A stretch of 64,000 bases of DNA from JAFIFT01 sp020051095 (GTDB taxonomy: Bacteria > Pseudomonadota > Gammaproteobacteria > Legionellales > Legionellaceae), in NCBI RefSeq assembly GCF_964199965.1, contig NZ_CAXMZT010000001.1:310001-374000 (forward strand), read 5' to 3'. Position numbers and translations under genes: made by a program. A model generated the notes under the pieces. It ran no database searches. It was not told the origin of the DNA and worked only from the letters and a program-made list of their open reading frames with translations. Positions 17,694-27,238 of the stretch are shown here, piece after piece. How positions within the stretch are numbered: the stretch's first letter is position 1; each line of letters begins with the position of its first letter.

Positions 17694-18808
17694 TCTGTGG
17701 CTTGAATCCGTTTATGGTATTCATTGACCATACTTTTAGCTTGTTTCATTTCAGCCTGACTCATTGCTTTTTTAAGCTTAGCCAGTTGCCTTACTGCCAT
17801 TGGATTATCACTTTCACTAGCAATGGTTAACCAAACATAGGCTTTCGTATTACTCTTAGTAACGCCAAGGCCTGTCATATATAAATACCCCAGTCTTGCT
17901 TGCGCATCGGAGTTACCTTGTAATGCTGAAAGACCTAGCCAATAGGCTGCTTTTTCATAATTTTTATCGACACCCGAGCCACTTAAATATAATTGCCCAA
18001 GATGTAATTGTGCAAGGGGGTGGCCTTTCTTCCCAGCAAACTGATACCAATACGCTGCTGATTTTGGATTCGCTTGGGTTCCAAAACCCATTTCATAGTA
18101 ATACCCCAAAAAGGCTTGGGCATTCACATGCCCTCTTGATGCAGCACGTTTAAACCATTTTAAAGCACGTGCTTTATTGGGGGGCAATCCATAATTTCCA
18201 TTATCGATTAATCCTAGACTGTATTCCGCTTTTGGATCACCCTGTAACGCAGCCTGTTGATACCAATATTGCGCTTTACGGATATTTTTTTTAACGCCCT
18301 CACCATTGATGTACATATAAGCAACATTCACTTGCGCTTTGCTATACCCTTGTTTGGCTGATTTTAAAAACCATTGAAGCGCGATGTTGGGATCGGCTTT
18401 CGTTCCATCACCATTCATATACATCAAACCAACATTTCGTTGGGCAACGGCATTACCTTGTTTGGCTGATTGTTTATATAAAGCCAACGCTTTTTCATAA
18501 CTTTGAGGAACCACTTCACCCGTATCATACATGTGCCCCAAACTTAACTGTGCAAGTGCATTGCCAGCGTCTGCTGCTTTTTGATACCACTCACTGGCTT
18601 TAGCCGTATCTTGATTAACACCTTGTCCTTGATGATACATTCGACCCACCAAGTACATCGCTTCAGCATTTCCCTGCTCAGCTGCTTTTACTAAATGAGT
18701 GTAAGCAGTGGAGTAATCACCTGATTCATAGGCAGAGAACCCGATAAACTCATCAGCGTGGATGAGTTGGCTAAATAGCATGAATATCGCTAGCAGTAAT
18801 GCGCGCAT
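17690..18808 (-). CDS. secreted Sel1-like repeat protein
   Basis: 372 residues. A signal peptide (MRALLLAIFMLFSQLIHA) is followed by about eight to nine Sel1-like repeats of about 36 residues from residue 25 to 345, with units such as KAAEQGNAEAMYLVGRMYHQG. These alpha-solenoids mediate protein-protein contacts. In Legionella, secreted Sel1 proteins of this type (LpnE, EnhC) aid host entry, but many others have housekeeping roles. Which applies here cannot be told. Spacing and flanks indicate a single-gene unit. Confidence 0.9.
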   Translation of the reverse strand: MRALLLAIFMLFSQLIHADEFIGFSAYESGDYSTAYTHLVKAAEQGNAEAMYLVGRMYHQGQGVNQDTAKASEWYQKAADAGNALAQLSLGHMYDTGEVVPQSYEKALALYKQSAKQGNAVAQRNVGLMYMNGDGTKADPNIALQWFLKSAKQGYSKAQVNVAYMYINGEGVKKNIRKAQYWYQQAALQGDPKAEYSLGLIDNGNYGLPPNKARALKWFKRAASRGHVNAQAFLGYYYEMGFGTQANPKSAAYWYQFAGKKGHPLAQLHLGQLYLSGSGVDKNYEKAAYWLGLSALQGNSDAQARLGYLYMTGLGVTKSNTKAYVWLTIASESDNPMAVRQLAKLKKAMSQAEMKQAKSMVNEYHKRIQATE

Positions 18809-18982
18809 TCAAACTCCATTATTTTGCGAGGATACTATAAGATTAGACTATTTTTTGATCATTTGTTATCACTATAGATTAGTTGGTTTAATATATTATC
18901 AGATGATGATTAACCATCGACAATAAATTAAAATACTTATGCGTTACCATAACTCCACAACAGGCTATTTATACCAAGTGCG

Positions 18983-20794
18983 TTACTCTCTTTCTACAAG
19001 ATGAAATACTTCTTTATCGCCATTTGAACCTAAATAATTAATAAAATAGAATCTAAAAAACAAAATCGTGTTTAACGCCATAATGGAGAAACCATCTGTT
19101 ATAATATCTGGTGCCTTTTTTAGTAAAACATGTTCTAGGTTTTCCCAAACAATAAAACTTAAAAGGCCTGGAATACCGACTAAAGATATACCAACGGCAA
19201 GCAGACATATCTTAAAAAAATTAGACCGTGAAGATTGGATATCCCTAACTTCTCTAGAATGTTTTGTAAATCTTGATATAACAAGCTCCATTATAAAATA
19301 GCCTAATAATAAAAAATATAAAAAACTGATGGGATGTATCTCAATAAATGTATGTTGAAGCAAAACCTGGAATACAGCTAAAGTTGATGCGCTTAAGGAA
19401 ATAAAAAATCGAACCGGATTAACTATATGAATAATAGCAATAATATGGAATCCAAAAGCAACCATAAAAAGAAGTTCATCAAAAAAACTGATTGGTATTC
19501 TAAACAAGAAATAAATGAATATTTCGAAAATGATAAAAAAAGACAATGTTGTTAAGAAATAATTAATCAGGCTTTTGGTGCTGAGACTTGTCGTATGAAG
19601 TCCTAAAAATCCTTGAATTGTGCTTATCAAAAATCGAGGAAATATAAATTCATGATAGATGAAAAAATATAGTCGCTGTTTAATTCTCAGAGGAAAGCGG
19701 GATTCAATCAAATAACGCTCATTTTCCTGTCTATTATTCCTATTTTGTTCAATAGAATGGTGCTGATATAAAAGGGACGGTGATTTTAAAAATTCGATGG
19801 TTCTATAAAGCCCATTTAAAACACAATGCATCAGGGCGAAGGTATAATAACCCCAAAGAGTCTCTATATATATTAAACCTAGCTGCGCTATCGAGGCATA
19901 GGCAATCGCATTTTTAATGTCAGGTGTTTGCTTGCTCATCAAGCTTGCGATAACTGAGAAGCTTAAGGTCAAAGCTGTTGCTATTATAATGAGATAAATA
20001 TTATGTTCAGCGGCATGTGACCATGCGGATAGAAAAATAAAGCATGCAAGATGTGTTGATAATCCTCCATAAAAAACTGCACTTGAAGGTGTAGGACCTT
20101 CCATAGCACGTGGCAGCCATATTATCGGGAAAATGCTTGATTTAATCAAACAAGAGATCAAAATAAAACTAAGTGTTAACGTTCCCTCGCCTTGAAGATA
20201 AGAGTGATTGCCAACAAATGCGCCATATATCAATGCAGAATAAAAAATGACATCTGATAGTTTATAAATGACAAGGATGGTTAATGCATTTTTTAACACT
20301 TGGGGTCTATGTTCATAAAAAGCTATTAAAAGTACGGATGATAATCCCAGGAGCTCCCAGCCAATAAATAAGCTTTCTGAATTTTCCGTTAATACTAAAA
20401 AACAGATGGCCAACTCCAAAATATAAAATAAACTGAAAAATTTGAAAAAATATTTATCTCGATGTAGATAAAATACAGAAAACTTAGCAATAATTGACAA
20501 CAAAATGATAGAAAAAACGAAAAAAACAATTGAATAAAAATTCCAAATGATATGGAGGTCTATCGTTAAGTAAAGAAACTCTGTTACGATGGTGTTATTC
20601 AAGTATTGGTAAAATGCCAATAACGCTACGAGATGTATACAATCGACCACAATTCCAATATTCACAAGATATCTGGCTTTTTTTTCAGATGTCTTAATTG
20701 GAAATTGTAAACTAAACATTAAAATTAATAGGAATCTCACAATTGCTGAGATTGAATAATAATAAAAAAAATATTCAGATAACCATTGGTTCAT
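18983..20794 (-). CDS. dabB: DabB-like membrane subunit of inorganic carbon transporter (NuoL/MrpA family)
   Basis: 603 residues with about 14 hydrophobic segments of the proton-antiporter-like (NuoL/ND5) family. Seen are GWELLGLSSVLLIAFYEH near residue 150 and the LPRAMEGPTPSSAVFYGGLS block near 230, typical of DabB and NuoL. No other complex I genes are nearby. Instead it overlaps dabA by 4 bases (ATGA), so it is taken as DabB. DabA-DabB complexes accumulate inorganic carbon using the proton gradient. The function is inferred from family and context. Confidence 0.85.
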   Translation of the reverse strand: MNQWLSEYFFYYYSISAIVRFLLILMFSLQFPIKTSEKKARYLVNIGIVVDCIHLVALLAFYQYLNNTIVTEFLYLTIDLHIIWNFYSIVFFVFSIILLSIIAKFSVFYLHRDKYFFKFFSLFYILELAICFLVLTENSESLFIGWELLGLSSVLLIAFYEHRPQVLKNALTILVIYKLSDVIFYSALIYGAFVGNHSYLQGEGTLTLSFILISCLIKSSIFPIIWLPRAMEGPTPSSAVFYGGLSTHLACFIFLSAWSHAAEHNIYLIIIATALTLSFSVIASLMSKQTPDIKNAIAYASIAQLGLIYIETLWGYYTFALMHCVLNGLYRTIEFLKSPSLLYQHHSIEQNRNNRQENERYLIESRFPLRIKQRLYFFIYHEFIFPRFLISTIQGFLGLHTTSLSTKSLINYFLTTLSFFIIFEIFIYFLFRIPISFFDELLFMVAFGFHIIAIIHIVNPVRFFISLSASTLAVFQVLLQHTFIEIHPISFLYFLLLGYFIMELVISRFTKHSREVRDIQSSRSNFFKICLLAVGISLVGIPGLLSFIVWENLEHVLLKKAPDIITDGFSIMALNTILFFRFYFINYLGSNGDKEVFHLVERE

Positions 20795-23427
20795 AATACG
20801 ATATGCCCGAAAGGTACAGCATTTCTGGAATTCAAAATATCTTGATCAATCCTTAAGTAGCTTGGTGGATAGTTAGCTACAGCTACTTTGTGAAAAGATT
20901 TATCATGATATTGAAATATTTCATTGGTATCCGTGTCATGAATGCTTAATTCAATCCATTGGTTAATGACCAAAACACTAAAATTTGATTCGCGATTTAA
21001 AAGCTGCTTTATGATATCTAAGCGACATACTATCAATACCATCAGCCTAACTGGCTCATGGATTTCAACCATCTGCCATGGCAAACCAAGCTGTAGATCA
21101 CTTTGATATCCATTCATCACCCCTAACAAAGAAGTGATATTATGTGGCAATTTTGTACCGCAACCATATTTTTCATTATCAATATAACTAAAATAGTATT
21201 CTAAATTTATGCCTGCACAAACTGGTCCAGCCGTGTTTAATAAGACATTAAGAATACAGCCACTCGGATCTTCTTTTTCATCATATGAAAGCAAAAAAGC
21301 ACGTCTATCAAGAAATAAATTCCTGGTCATTATTCTAGGCCCAACAATGCAAACAGCATTGGTTGCATGACCATATTCTGGTCTTGGTTGGCGAAAATCA
21401 ATAGCCCTTTCCCGTACTTTTTGATGGTAATAGTTTGGTGAGTGATTAAAAGGCAAGGAAGTAAAACGTCGAGATCGTTCGGCCGCATCAATATGACATG
21501 CGTTATGCAGTTTTTCTATAATCAGATTAAAAATAGGATCTACTTGTTTAGGCAAATCATATAATTCAAGATTATCATCGCAAGTATTATGATAACAACC
21601 TATAAACTGCGTTTGCTCAGGAATAGTGATATGCTTTGTTTTTCTTAAAGCGTCACGAACAATACTCTCATTTAATATCAATGCCATTAAACGAGCATTT
21701 GCTCCCCCTCTGCCTCCCCCGCAAGCCCCACAATCATGGGCAGCCTCATGGGGATTATTCAAACTGGACGATCCATGCCCCACAATAAAAATGTAAGGAC
21801 TAAAATTTTTAGACAATCCCATATTTTTTAAAAAACTTGCTGCCAAATTAATACGTTCTGCTATAGGAATACCTGTTGGGGTATCTTCTTTTCGATAAAC
21901 CAGGATTGTGCTGATGGCTTTATTAATATGGCTTTTAGCTGTTTGTTTAATCTTATGAGCTATTTTAGGAGAAAAAATGTCTAATAAAACTGGAAACAAC
22001 TTAGTAAAAAAACCAAAAAGAAGTGCCACGGTTCCCCGAAGTAATGACTTTGAGCTTAATGCAGCTATCCATTGTAATTCACCATAAATGAATAATGATT
22101 TCAATTTAAAGTAATTTTTCACCTCACCAACTTCAACAATTTCATAAATTGGCTTGACATTGATCGGACATAAGGCCCTTGGATTCTTATCAAAATACCC
22201 TTTAAATCGGATAGGAAGTCCAAAATGCCCGACGGTACCATATGTTTCGCAATGCGGATCGATCTCTAAATATCGACGCAAAGACTCTTCACGCTCATCA
22301 ATACAACAAATCACTTGATAATCAATCTTGCTACTTGTATTTTCACCAGGAAAGATATGCGTTTGACTAGCATAAGCATCTAAAAAATTGGTGTAAAATG
22401 ATTTCTCATAGGCTCGATGAAGAATTTCTTCCCGATCCAGATCAGTTAAATGATGAAAAATATTTTCAAATTTCTCCTTGTGTTCAGGATATTTTTTGCA
22501 TTGATAGACAAATGTATTTATAAATGATTCAGAATGCTGATAGGATGAAACTGCTATTGGTATTTTGGGAGGGTTAGGAGTAATCATCTCAATAGCGGCA
22601 AATTCGCAAATCATTAAGATAAGCATGAATTCCACTTCGCTGGCTACAATTGATGGCTCTTTTATCCATTCAGGGTGGTTTTTTAAGCTTTTTAACATAC
22701 CTGCCCAACCTTTAAAACGATAAGTCAAATCAAACAAATACGGTATGGAAAGTTCTTTGTCTATTTGTAATCTTTCTAACAGCTGGTTAAACACATCATT
22801 TATAGGTAGATGCTGGTAATTTCTTACTATGTTAATGAGTGTCTCTAAATAATGCCCGATTAAGGGAAAGGGGTTACTATATAATGCTTTAAAACAATGC
22901 CACATCCCTTTTTCTCTTGAAGCCATTGGCCAATAGGCTGATCCAAAATCAAAATAACATGCAAAAAATTTATAGATATGTGGACTGATAATATAATCAA
23001 TATTGACGTGAAACTCAGACTTAATGGCATGTTTGTAGAATGCCGTCTTATTAATCTTTGACAGATTTTTCAAATTTTTAACATCTTGAGAAAAAGAAAA
23101 TGAATTATTCGTGTTAGCTCGCATTAATAGGTTATAAATGATTGATGGTGGAACCTTTAGTTCTCGTCGATGCAGAAATTCATTAATTGCTGCATCGATG
23201 TCTTTTTTCTCAATTCGATGTTGATGATATTGTTGCCAATAATAAATCTCAGGCATAAACGCCCGCGATTTAAAATCCTGGCTTGCTTTTTTCACAGCGT
23301 CAAAAAAATTTAAATGTTCGTAATGATGCAAGGTGTTGTGGTGAACAAAGAATTCTAGCGGCCCTTGTTCCGGAATAGCGTGAAAGACTTTATTAATTAC
23401 ATCACTAATTAAATCACTGCTCATCAT
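20791..23427 (-). CDS. dabA: DabA-like inorganic carbon transporter subunit (DUF2309/YbcC family)
   Basis: 878 residues of the UPF0753/DUF2309 family, with the start FVHHNTLHHYEHLNFFDA. The beta-carbonic-anhydrase-like zinc site is complete: CCIDEREESLRRYLE (Cys and Asp) near residue 375, the His of VGHGSSSLNNP near 550, and the Cys of HDCGACGGGRGG near 570. Such proteins hydrate CO2 one way, coupled to DabB. It is translationally coupled at both ends by ATGA overlaps, to the SulP gene upstream and dabB downstream. Confidence 0.9.
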   Translation of the reverse strand: MMSSDLISDVINKVFHAIPEQGPLEFFVHHNTLHHYEHLNFFDAVKKASQDFKSRAFMPEIYYWQQYHQHRIEKKDIDAAINEFLHRRELKVPPSIIYNLLMRANTNNSFSFSQDVKNLKNLSKINKTAFYKHAIKSEFHVNIDYIISPHIYKFFACYFDFGSAYWPMASREKGMWHCFKALYSNPFPLIGHYLETLINIVRNYQHLPINDVFNQLLERLQIDKELSIPYLFDLTYRFKGWAGMLKSLKNHPEWIKEPSIVASEVEFMLILMICEFAAIEMITPNPPKIPIAVSSYQHSESFINTFVYQCKKYPEHKEKFENIFHHLTDLDREEILHRAYEKSFYTNFLDAYASQTHIFPGENTSSKIDYQVICCIDEREESLRRYLEIDPHCETYGTVGHFGLPIRFKGYFDKNPRALCPINVKPIYEIVEVGEVKNYFKLKSLFIYGELQWIAALSSKSLLRGTVALLFGFFTKLFPVLLDIFSPKIAHKIKQTAKSHINKAISTILVYRKEDTPTGIPIAERINLAASFLKNMGLSKNFSPYIFIVGHGSSSLNNPHEAAHDCGACGGGRGGANARLMALILNESIVRDALRKTKHITIPEQTQFIGCYHNTCDDNLELYDLPKQVDPIFNLIIEKLHNACHIDAAERSRRFTSLPFNHSPNYYHQKVRERAIDFRQPRPEYGHATNAVCIVGPRIMTRNLFLDRRAFLLSYDEKEDPSGCILNVLLNTAGPVCAGINLEYYFSYIDNEKYGCGTKLPHNITSLLGVMNGYQSDLQLGLPWQMVEIHEPVRLMVLIVCRLDIIKQLLNRESNFSVLVINQWIELSIHDTDTNEIFQYHDKSFHKVAVANYPPSYLRIDQDILNSRNAVPFGHIVL

Positions 23428-24986
23428 TTCGCCTTTCTTGCTGCTAAGTCATGGTTATAGATAGGTTGAAGATGCTCTTTCCCTAAAACAATAAACAAGG
23501 ACGCTCCAATTTCATGTTCTAAATCGTTTAATTTTTGAACCAACGTGTGGTCTATAAAATGGGTTTTGGCAAGATTAAGAATAACCGTATGATGTTCGTC
23601 TAACTCATGCATGATTAAATTCTTAAGCTTAGTATAAGCGACAAACGTAAGCGGCCCATTCACAGTGACAAATGCCCTGTCTTCTTGGATTGAAACACTA
23701 ATAAAAGGATTAAATAAATCTTTAAATTTATATCCGCGTAACTTGTGGAATATTAATTTTAAAATTAAGCCCGCAATGACCCCTGTCAATAAATCTTCAA
23801 CTAACGTAATAATCAACGTTGTTGAGAATAAAACAATTTGATCGAGCCCAATCCTATACACATGGATGAATGTTCTTGGAGACGCCAGTTTAAAGCCAAC
23901 AAAAATGAGTAAAGCGGCTAATGCAGATAATGGAATCAGGTTTATAACCGGCGCAAGAGCTAAGACGGCAATAAGCATAAATATGCCATGGAATAAATTT
24001 GCTTTATTAGATTGGGCTCCGTAATCAATATTCGCTTTACTACGCACAATTTCAGCAATCATAGGTAATCCTCCAAGGAGAGTACAAGCTAGATTGCCAA
24101 CACCCACTGACATGAGATCCTTATTGAGATCAGAGGGCTTCTTCACTTTAGAAAGTGTATCTACTGCGCATACCGTTAATAATGATTCGATGGAACCAAC
24201 TAACGCAAACATAATCGTGTATTTGATACTAGAAAATGAAAAAACGACTGAAAAATCAGGGAATTGAATCGCTTCTAGAAAATTGAGTGGCAAATGGACT
24301 AAGTAGCCGGGACCTAGGTTATATTCTGTACCACCAAATCGATAGATATGCTCATGGGAAATATCGTATAACAAGGATAAAGGTATCACGGTAATGATAA
24401 CGACAATTGTTGAGGGTATATTATTTAAATATTTTATTTTCGACCAAAAAATAGCTATAAAAAGTGCAATCAAGCCTATTGCGAATATGATTGGATTTTC
24501 TTTGATAATTGCCATAGGAGCATTCATGATAAGTTGAATTAAACTAGTAGAAATAGGATGGGTACCAGTTAGGACATAAAATTGCTTTACCACAATGATA
24601 ATTCCAATGCCTGCTAACATCCCGTGTATAACGGATGGTGGCATGATTTCAGCGAAAGTCGCTTTTTTATTGTAAGCAATAATAATTTGAATGATTGCTG
24701 CAAAAAAGCCACAAGCTAGTGCTCTTTCATAGCCTAATTGAAAATTGCCATGGCCTAACTCTAGGACAGCCCCGAGCGCAATGACAATTAAACCAGCAGC
24801 AGGACCTTTAATTGTTAATGGCGAACCGCCTAAAAAAAAAGTAAGAACTCCTCCCAAAATTGCAGAAATAATGCCTGCACTGGGGGGGAAGTGACTTGCT
24901 AATGCAATACCGAGGCACAAAGGCAAAGCCAGTAAAAAAACACTAAATCCAGCGATTAGATCTTTTAGGATTGCTCTACTAATCAT
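23424..24986 (-). CDS. SulP-family anion transporter with STAS domain
   Basis: 520 residues. The SLC26/SulP core has about 12-14 membrane segments, with the substrate-site motif SPLTIKGPAAGLIVIALGAV near residue 55, and a cytoplasmic STAS domain is at about 425-515. SulP proteins move sulphate, bicarbonate or other anions, and the STAS part regulates or assembles the dimer. As first gene of a coupled operon with dabA and dabB, bicarbonate is the most plausible substrate (BicA-like role), which is inference. The start ATG has GGGAG 6 bases upstream. Confidence 0.88.
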   Translation of the reverse strand: MISRAILKDLIAGFSVFLLALPLCLGIALASHFPPSAGIISAILGGVLTFFLGGSPLTIKGPAAGLIVIALGAVLELGHGNFQLGYERALACGFFAAIIQIIIAYNKKATFAEIMPPSVIHGMLAGIGIIIVVKQFYVLTGTHPISTSLIQLIMNAPMAIIKENPIIFAIGLIALFIAIFWSKIKYLNNIPSTIVVIITVIPLSLLYDISHEHIYRFGGTEYNLGPGYLVHLPLNFLEAIQFPDFSVVFSFSSIKYTIMFALVGSIESLLTVCAVDTLSKVKKPSDLNKDLMSVGVGNLACTLLGGLPMIAEIVRSKANIDYGAQSNKANLFHGIFMLIAVLALAPVINLIPLSALAALLIFVGFKLASPRTFIHVYRIGLDQIVLFSTTLIITLVEDLLTGVIAGLILKLIFHKLRGYKFKDLFNPFISVSIQEDRAFVTVNGPLTFVAYTKLKNLIMHELDEHHTVILNLAKTHFIDHTLVQKLNDLEHEIGASLFIVLGKEHLQPIYNHDLAARKAK

Positions 24987-25026
24987 TCCAATCTCCCTAT
25001 TGTCTTGATTGGTATACCACTATCGA

Positions 25027-25050
25027 ATTATATCATATACCGATACACAG
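25027..25050 (-). promoter_or_regulatory. possible -10 element for the SulP-dabAB operon
   Basis: A perfect TATAAT (reverse strand, plus positions 25027-25032) lies about 40 bases upstream of the SulP start, inside a stretch with TATA-rich imperfect dyads (GGTATACC is nearby). No good -35 hexamer stands 16-18 bases in front, so this promoter is tentative and might need an activator. Confidence 0.35.
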
Positions 25051-25116
25051 TATAGCCAGGCAATTTAAAATAATCCTATAATAGTTTTTGAAAATGCTCG
25101 AAATTTAAGGTTTAAT

Positions 25117-25129
25117 ATCTATCATAGAT
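25117..25129. promoter_or_regulatory. palindrome upstream of higA-like gene (possible operator)
   Basis: ATCTATCATAGAT is a perfect 6+1+6 dyad 22 bases in front of the HigA-like start. Antitoxins of this class bind such palindromes to repress their own promoter, so it is a reasonable candidate operator. This is inference from position and symmetry. Confidence 0.4.
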
Positions 25130-25151
25130 TTCAAGATAAAATAGGGTATGA

Positions 25152-25442
25152 ATGACAAAGGAAAAAACTCCCCCACATCCTGGCGAAATTTTATTAAAAC
25201 GATATCTAGAACCGAATGGTCTTACGCAACTAGCTTTTGCTGAGCATTTAGGTTGGACATATGCAAGATTAAATGAAATTATCAATATCAAACGAGGCGT
25301 CACAGCAGACTCAGCACTATCATTTTCTGAAGCATTAGGAACGACAGCAGAATATTGGATGAATCTGCAAACATCGTGGGATCTATGGCATGCAAAAAAA
25401 GACCATAAGCCTACCCGACCGATTCTTGATATGCGGGGTTAA
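25152..25442 (+). CDS. higA: HigA-family antitoxin (XRE helix-turn-helix), without adjacent HigB
   Basis: 96 residues. The PPHPGEILLKRYLEPNGLT start and the helix-turn-helix LTQLAFAEHLGWTYARLNEI, followed by AEYWMNLQTSWDLW, are the standard HigA pattern. HigA neutralises the HigB mRNA interferase and represses its operon. The usual toxin gene should lie just upstream, but there are only about 165 bases before the divergent SulP gene and no HigB-like frame is seen on either side. It is therefore a solitary antitoxin or a plain regulator. Confidence 0.88.
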   Translation: MTKEKTPPHPGEILLKRYLEPNGLTQLAFAEHLGWTYARLNEIINIKRGVTADSALSFSEALGTTAEYWMNLQTSWDLWHAKKDHKPTRPILDMRG

Positions 25443-25467
25443 CACTAACGTTAGTTATTGCATCAAT

Positions 25468-26214
25468 TTAAAACAAACGACAATACCTGGCTTGGTTCAT
25501 TAATTCCTTCATCTCTTTAACGGCTTGCTTAAAGCCAACAAACAATGCATGTGCAACAATAGCATGGCCAATATTAAGCTCGTGTATCACCTCTATTGCC
25601 GCAATCGGCTGCACATTGTGGTAATGTAGCCCATGACCTGCATTGACAATCAACCCTTTGGATGCGGCATATTCTGCTGCTTTTTTGATTTCCGCAAGCA
25701 GGGATTTCTGAGCTTCATCATGGGTCTCGTCTGCATAAGCGCCCGTGTGTATTTCAATAGCAGGAGCCCCTGCTTCAACGGCTGCATCGATTTGGCCAAT
25801 ATCAGCATCAATAAAAAGCGATACCTCGGCCCCTTGTTCATTGAGCATTTGTGTTGCTTTTTTAATTTTATCGAACCCTTTAATGACGTCTAATCCCCCT
25901 TCGGTGGTTAGCTCCTCTCGTTTCTCAGGAACAAAACAAACATGGGCGGGTTTAACTTGCCGCGCAAGCTCAATCATTGAATCAGTCACAGCCATTTCCA
26001 GATTCATACGGGTTTGTAATACTTGGCTTAAGCGATGAACATCATGTGGCTGAATGTGACGCTTATCTTCTCGCAAATGGATCGTTATCCCATCGGCGCC
26101 GGCTTCTTCTGCATCGAGTGCTGCTTTTATTGGATCCGGGTAGTTTGTACCTCTTGCTTGGCGTATAGTAGCGATATGATCAATATTCACACCCAAATAA
26201 ATTGTTTTTACCAT
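25468..26214 (-). CDS. pdxJ: pyridoxine 5'-phosphate synthase
   Basis: 248 residues forming a TIM barrel. PdxJ condenses 1-deoxyxylulose 5-phosphate with 3-amino-2-oxopropyl phosphate to pyridoxine phosphate in the DXP-dependent vitamin B6 pathway. Visible signatures are LGVNIDHIATIRQARGTNYPDP, seen here from LGVNIDH, then GADGITIHLREDKRHIQ and the C-terminal NAGHGLHYHNV. It is convergent with higA and divergent from era; elsewhere in gammaproteobacteria it often follows era-recO on the same strand, so the order is locally inverted. Confidence 0.96.
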   Translation of the reverse strand: MVKTIYLGVNIDHIATIRQARGTNYPDPIKAALDAEEAGADGITIHLREDKRHIQPHDVHRLSQVLQTRMNLEMAVTDSMIELARQVKPAHVCFVPEKREELTTEGGLDVIKGFDKIKKATQMLNEQGAEVSLFIDADIGQIDAAVEAGAPAIEIHTGAYADETHDEAQKSLLAEIKKAAEYAASKGLIVNAGHGLHYHNVQPIAAIEVIHELNIGHAIVAHALFVGFKQAVKEMKELMNQARYCRLF

Positions 26215-26350
26215 GTTAGGATCCTTATGATACTTCGAGGGGACTATACTATACCTAAGAATAACGAAAATACCAGAGTCAGTTAATAATTATGTACAAT
26301 TTACTTACATACTGTTAGCATAGTTCTATTTTAATGGTTGCTTTTATATC

Positions 26351-27238
26351 ATGAATACTTATTGCGGTTATATTGCGTTAATTGGGCGCCCCAATGTGGG
26401 CAAATCCACCTTAATGAACCGTTTAATAAAACAAAAAATCAGTATTACCTCTCGAAAACCACAAACGACACGGCACCGAGTATTAGGCATTCATACGAAA
26501 GATAATTACCAATTTATTTACGTTGATACGCCCGGTATCCACCGTGAAGAACATCAAGCGATGAATAAAATGATGAATCAAACCGCTAAACGTGTTTTAG
26601 ACGATGTAGATGTCGCTGTGATGATAATGGATGCCCACCATTGGCAGCCAGAAGACGAAGATATCTTAACTTTGGTAAAGCAAACTTCAAAGCCAACTAT
26701 CTTGGTTATCAATAAAGTCGATCGCATCAAAGATAAAGAAAATCTTTTGCCGCTTATTCAAACCATGCAGGAAAAGCACACATTTACCGCAATTATTCCC
26801 CTATCTGCTCGCACCGGTGTTCAAGTTGATAATTTAGAAAATCAGCTACAGCAATTCCTGCCAGCAAGCCCCCACTTTTTTGCAGCCGACCAAGTGACCG
26901 ATCGTTCAACTAAATTTATATGCTCTGAAATCATGCGCGAAAAGGTTTTCCGCTTTTGTGGTCAAGAGCTGCCTTATGCAACGTCGGTTGAAATTGAATC
27001 CTTTAAAGAAGATGATAAACTGATAACCATGCATGTGTTAATTATTGTCGATAAAGAAAATCATAAAAGGATGCTCATTGGCAACAAAGGGGAAAAAATG
27101 AAAGAAATGGCCACTCAGGCACGTTTGGACATGCAACGGCTGCTCGATAAAAAAATTATGTTAAAGTGCTGGGTAAAGGTAAAATCAGGTTGGGCTGATA
27201 ACATTCGTATGTTGAGGCAATTAGGATATGACCAGTAG
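26351..27238 (+). CDS. era: GTPase Era
   Basis: 295 residues with GTPase motifs GRPNVGKSTLMN, DTPGIH and NKVD in the first half and a C-terminal KH RNA-binding domain around residue 235 (IGNKGEKMKEMATQAR). Era binds the 3' end of 16S rRNA and assists 30S subunit assembly. recO starts 11 bases before the era stop, the conserved arrangement. Confidence 0.97.
   Translation: MNTYCGYIALIGRPNVGKSTLMNRLIKQKISITSRKPQTTRHRVLGIHTKDNYQFIYVDTPGIHREEHQAMNKMMNQTAKRVLDDVDVAVMIMDAHHWQPEDEDILTLVKQTSKPTILVINKVDRIKDKENLLPLIQTMQEKHTFTAIIPLSARTGVQVDNLENQLQQFLPASPHFFAADQVTDRSTKFICSEIMREKVFRFCGQELPYATSVEIESFKEDDKLITMHVLIIVDKENHKRMLIGNKGEKMKEMATQARLDMQRLLDKKIMLKCWVKVKSGWADNIRMLRQLGYDQ

Noticed and set aside
18983..20794. 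NuoL subunit of respiratory complex I
   Set aside because: The sequence is of the NuoL family, but no other nuo genes are adjacent and it is coupled to dabA, so DabB is the better call.
25020..25151. HigB toxin remnant upstream of higA
   Set aside because: A frame running into the higA start gives only about 20 codons (ending DKIGYE) without a convincing HigB C-terminus, and there is no room for a whole toxin gene.
25444..25455. Palindrome ACTAACGTTAGT between higA and pdxJ as terminator
   Set aside because: It is a perfect dyad but has no loop and no T-run, so a terminator is not supported.
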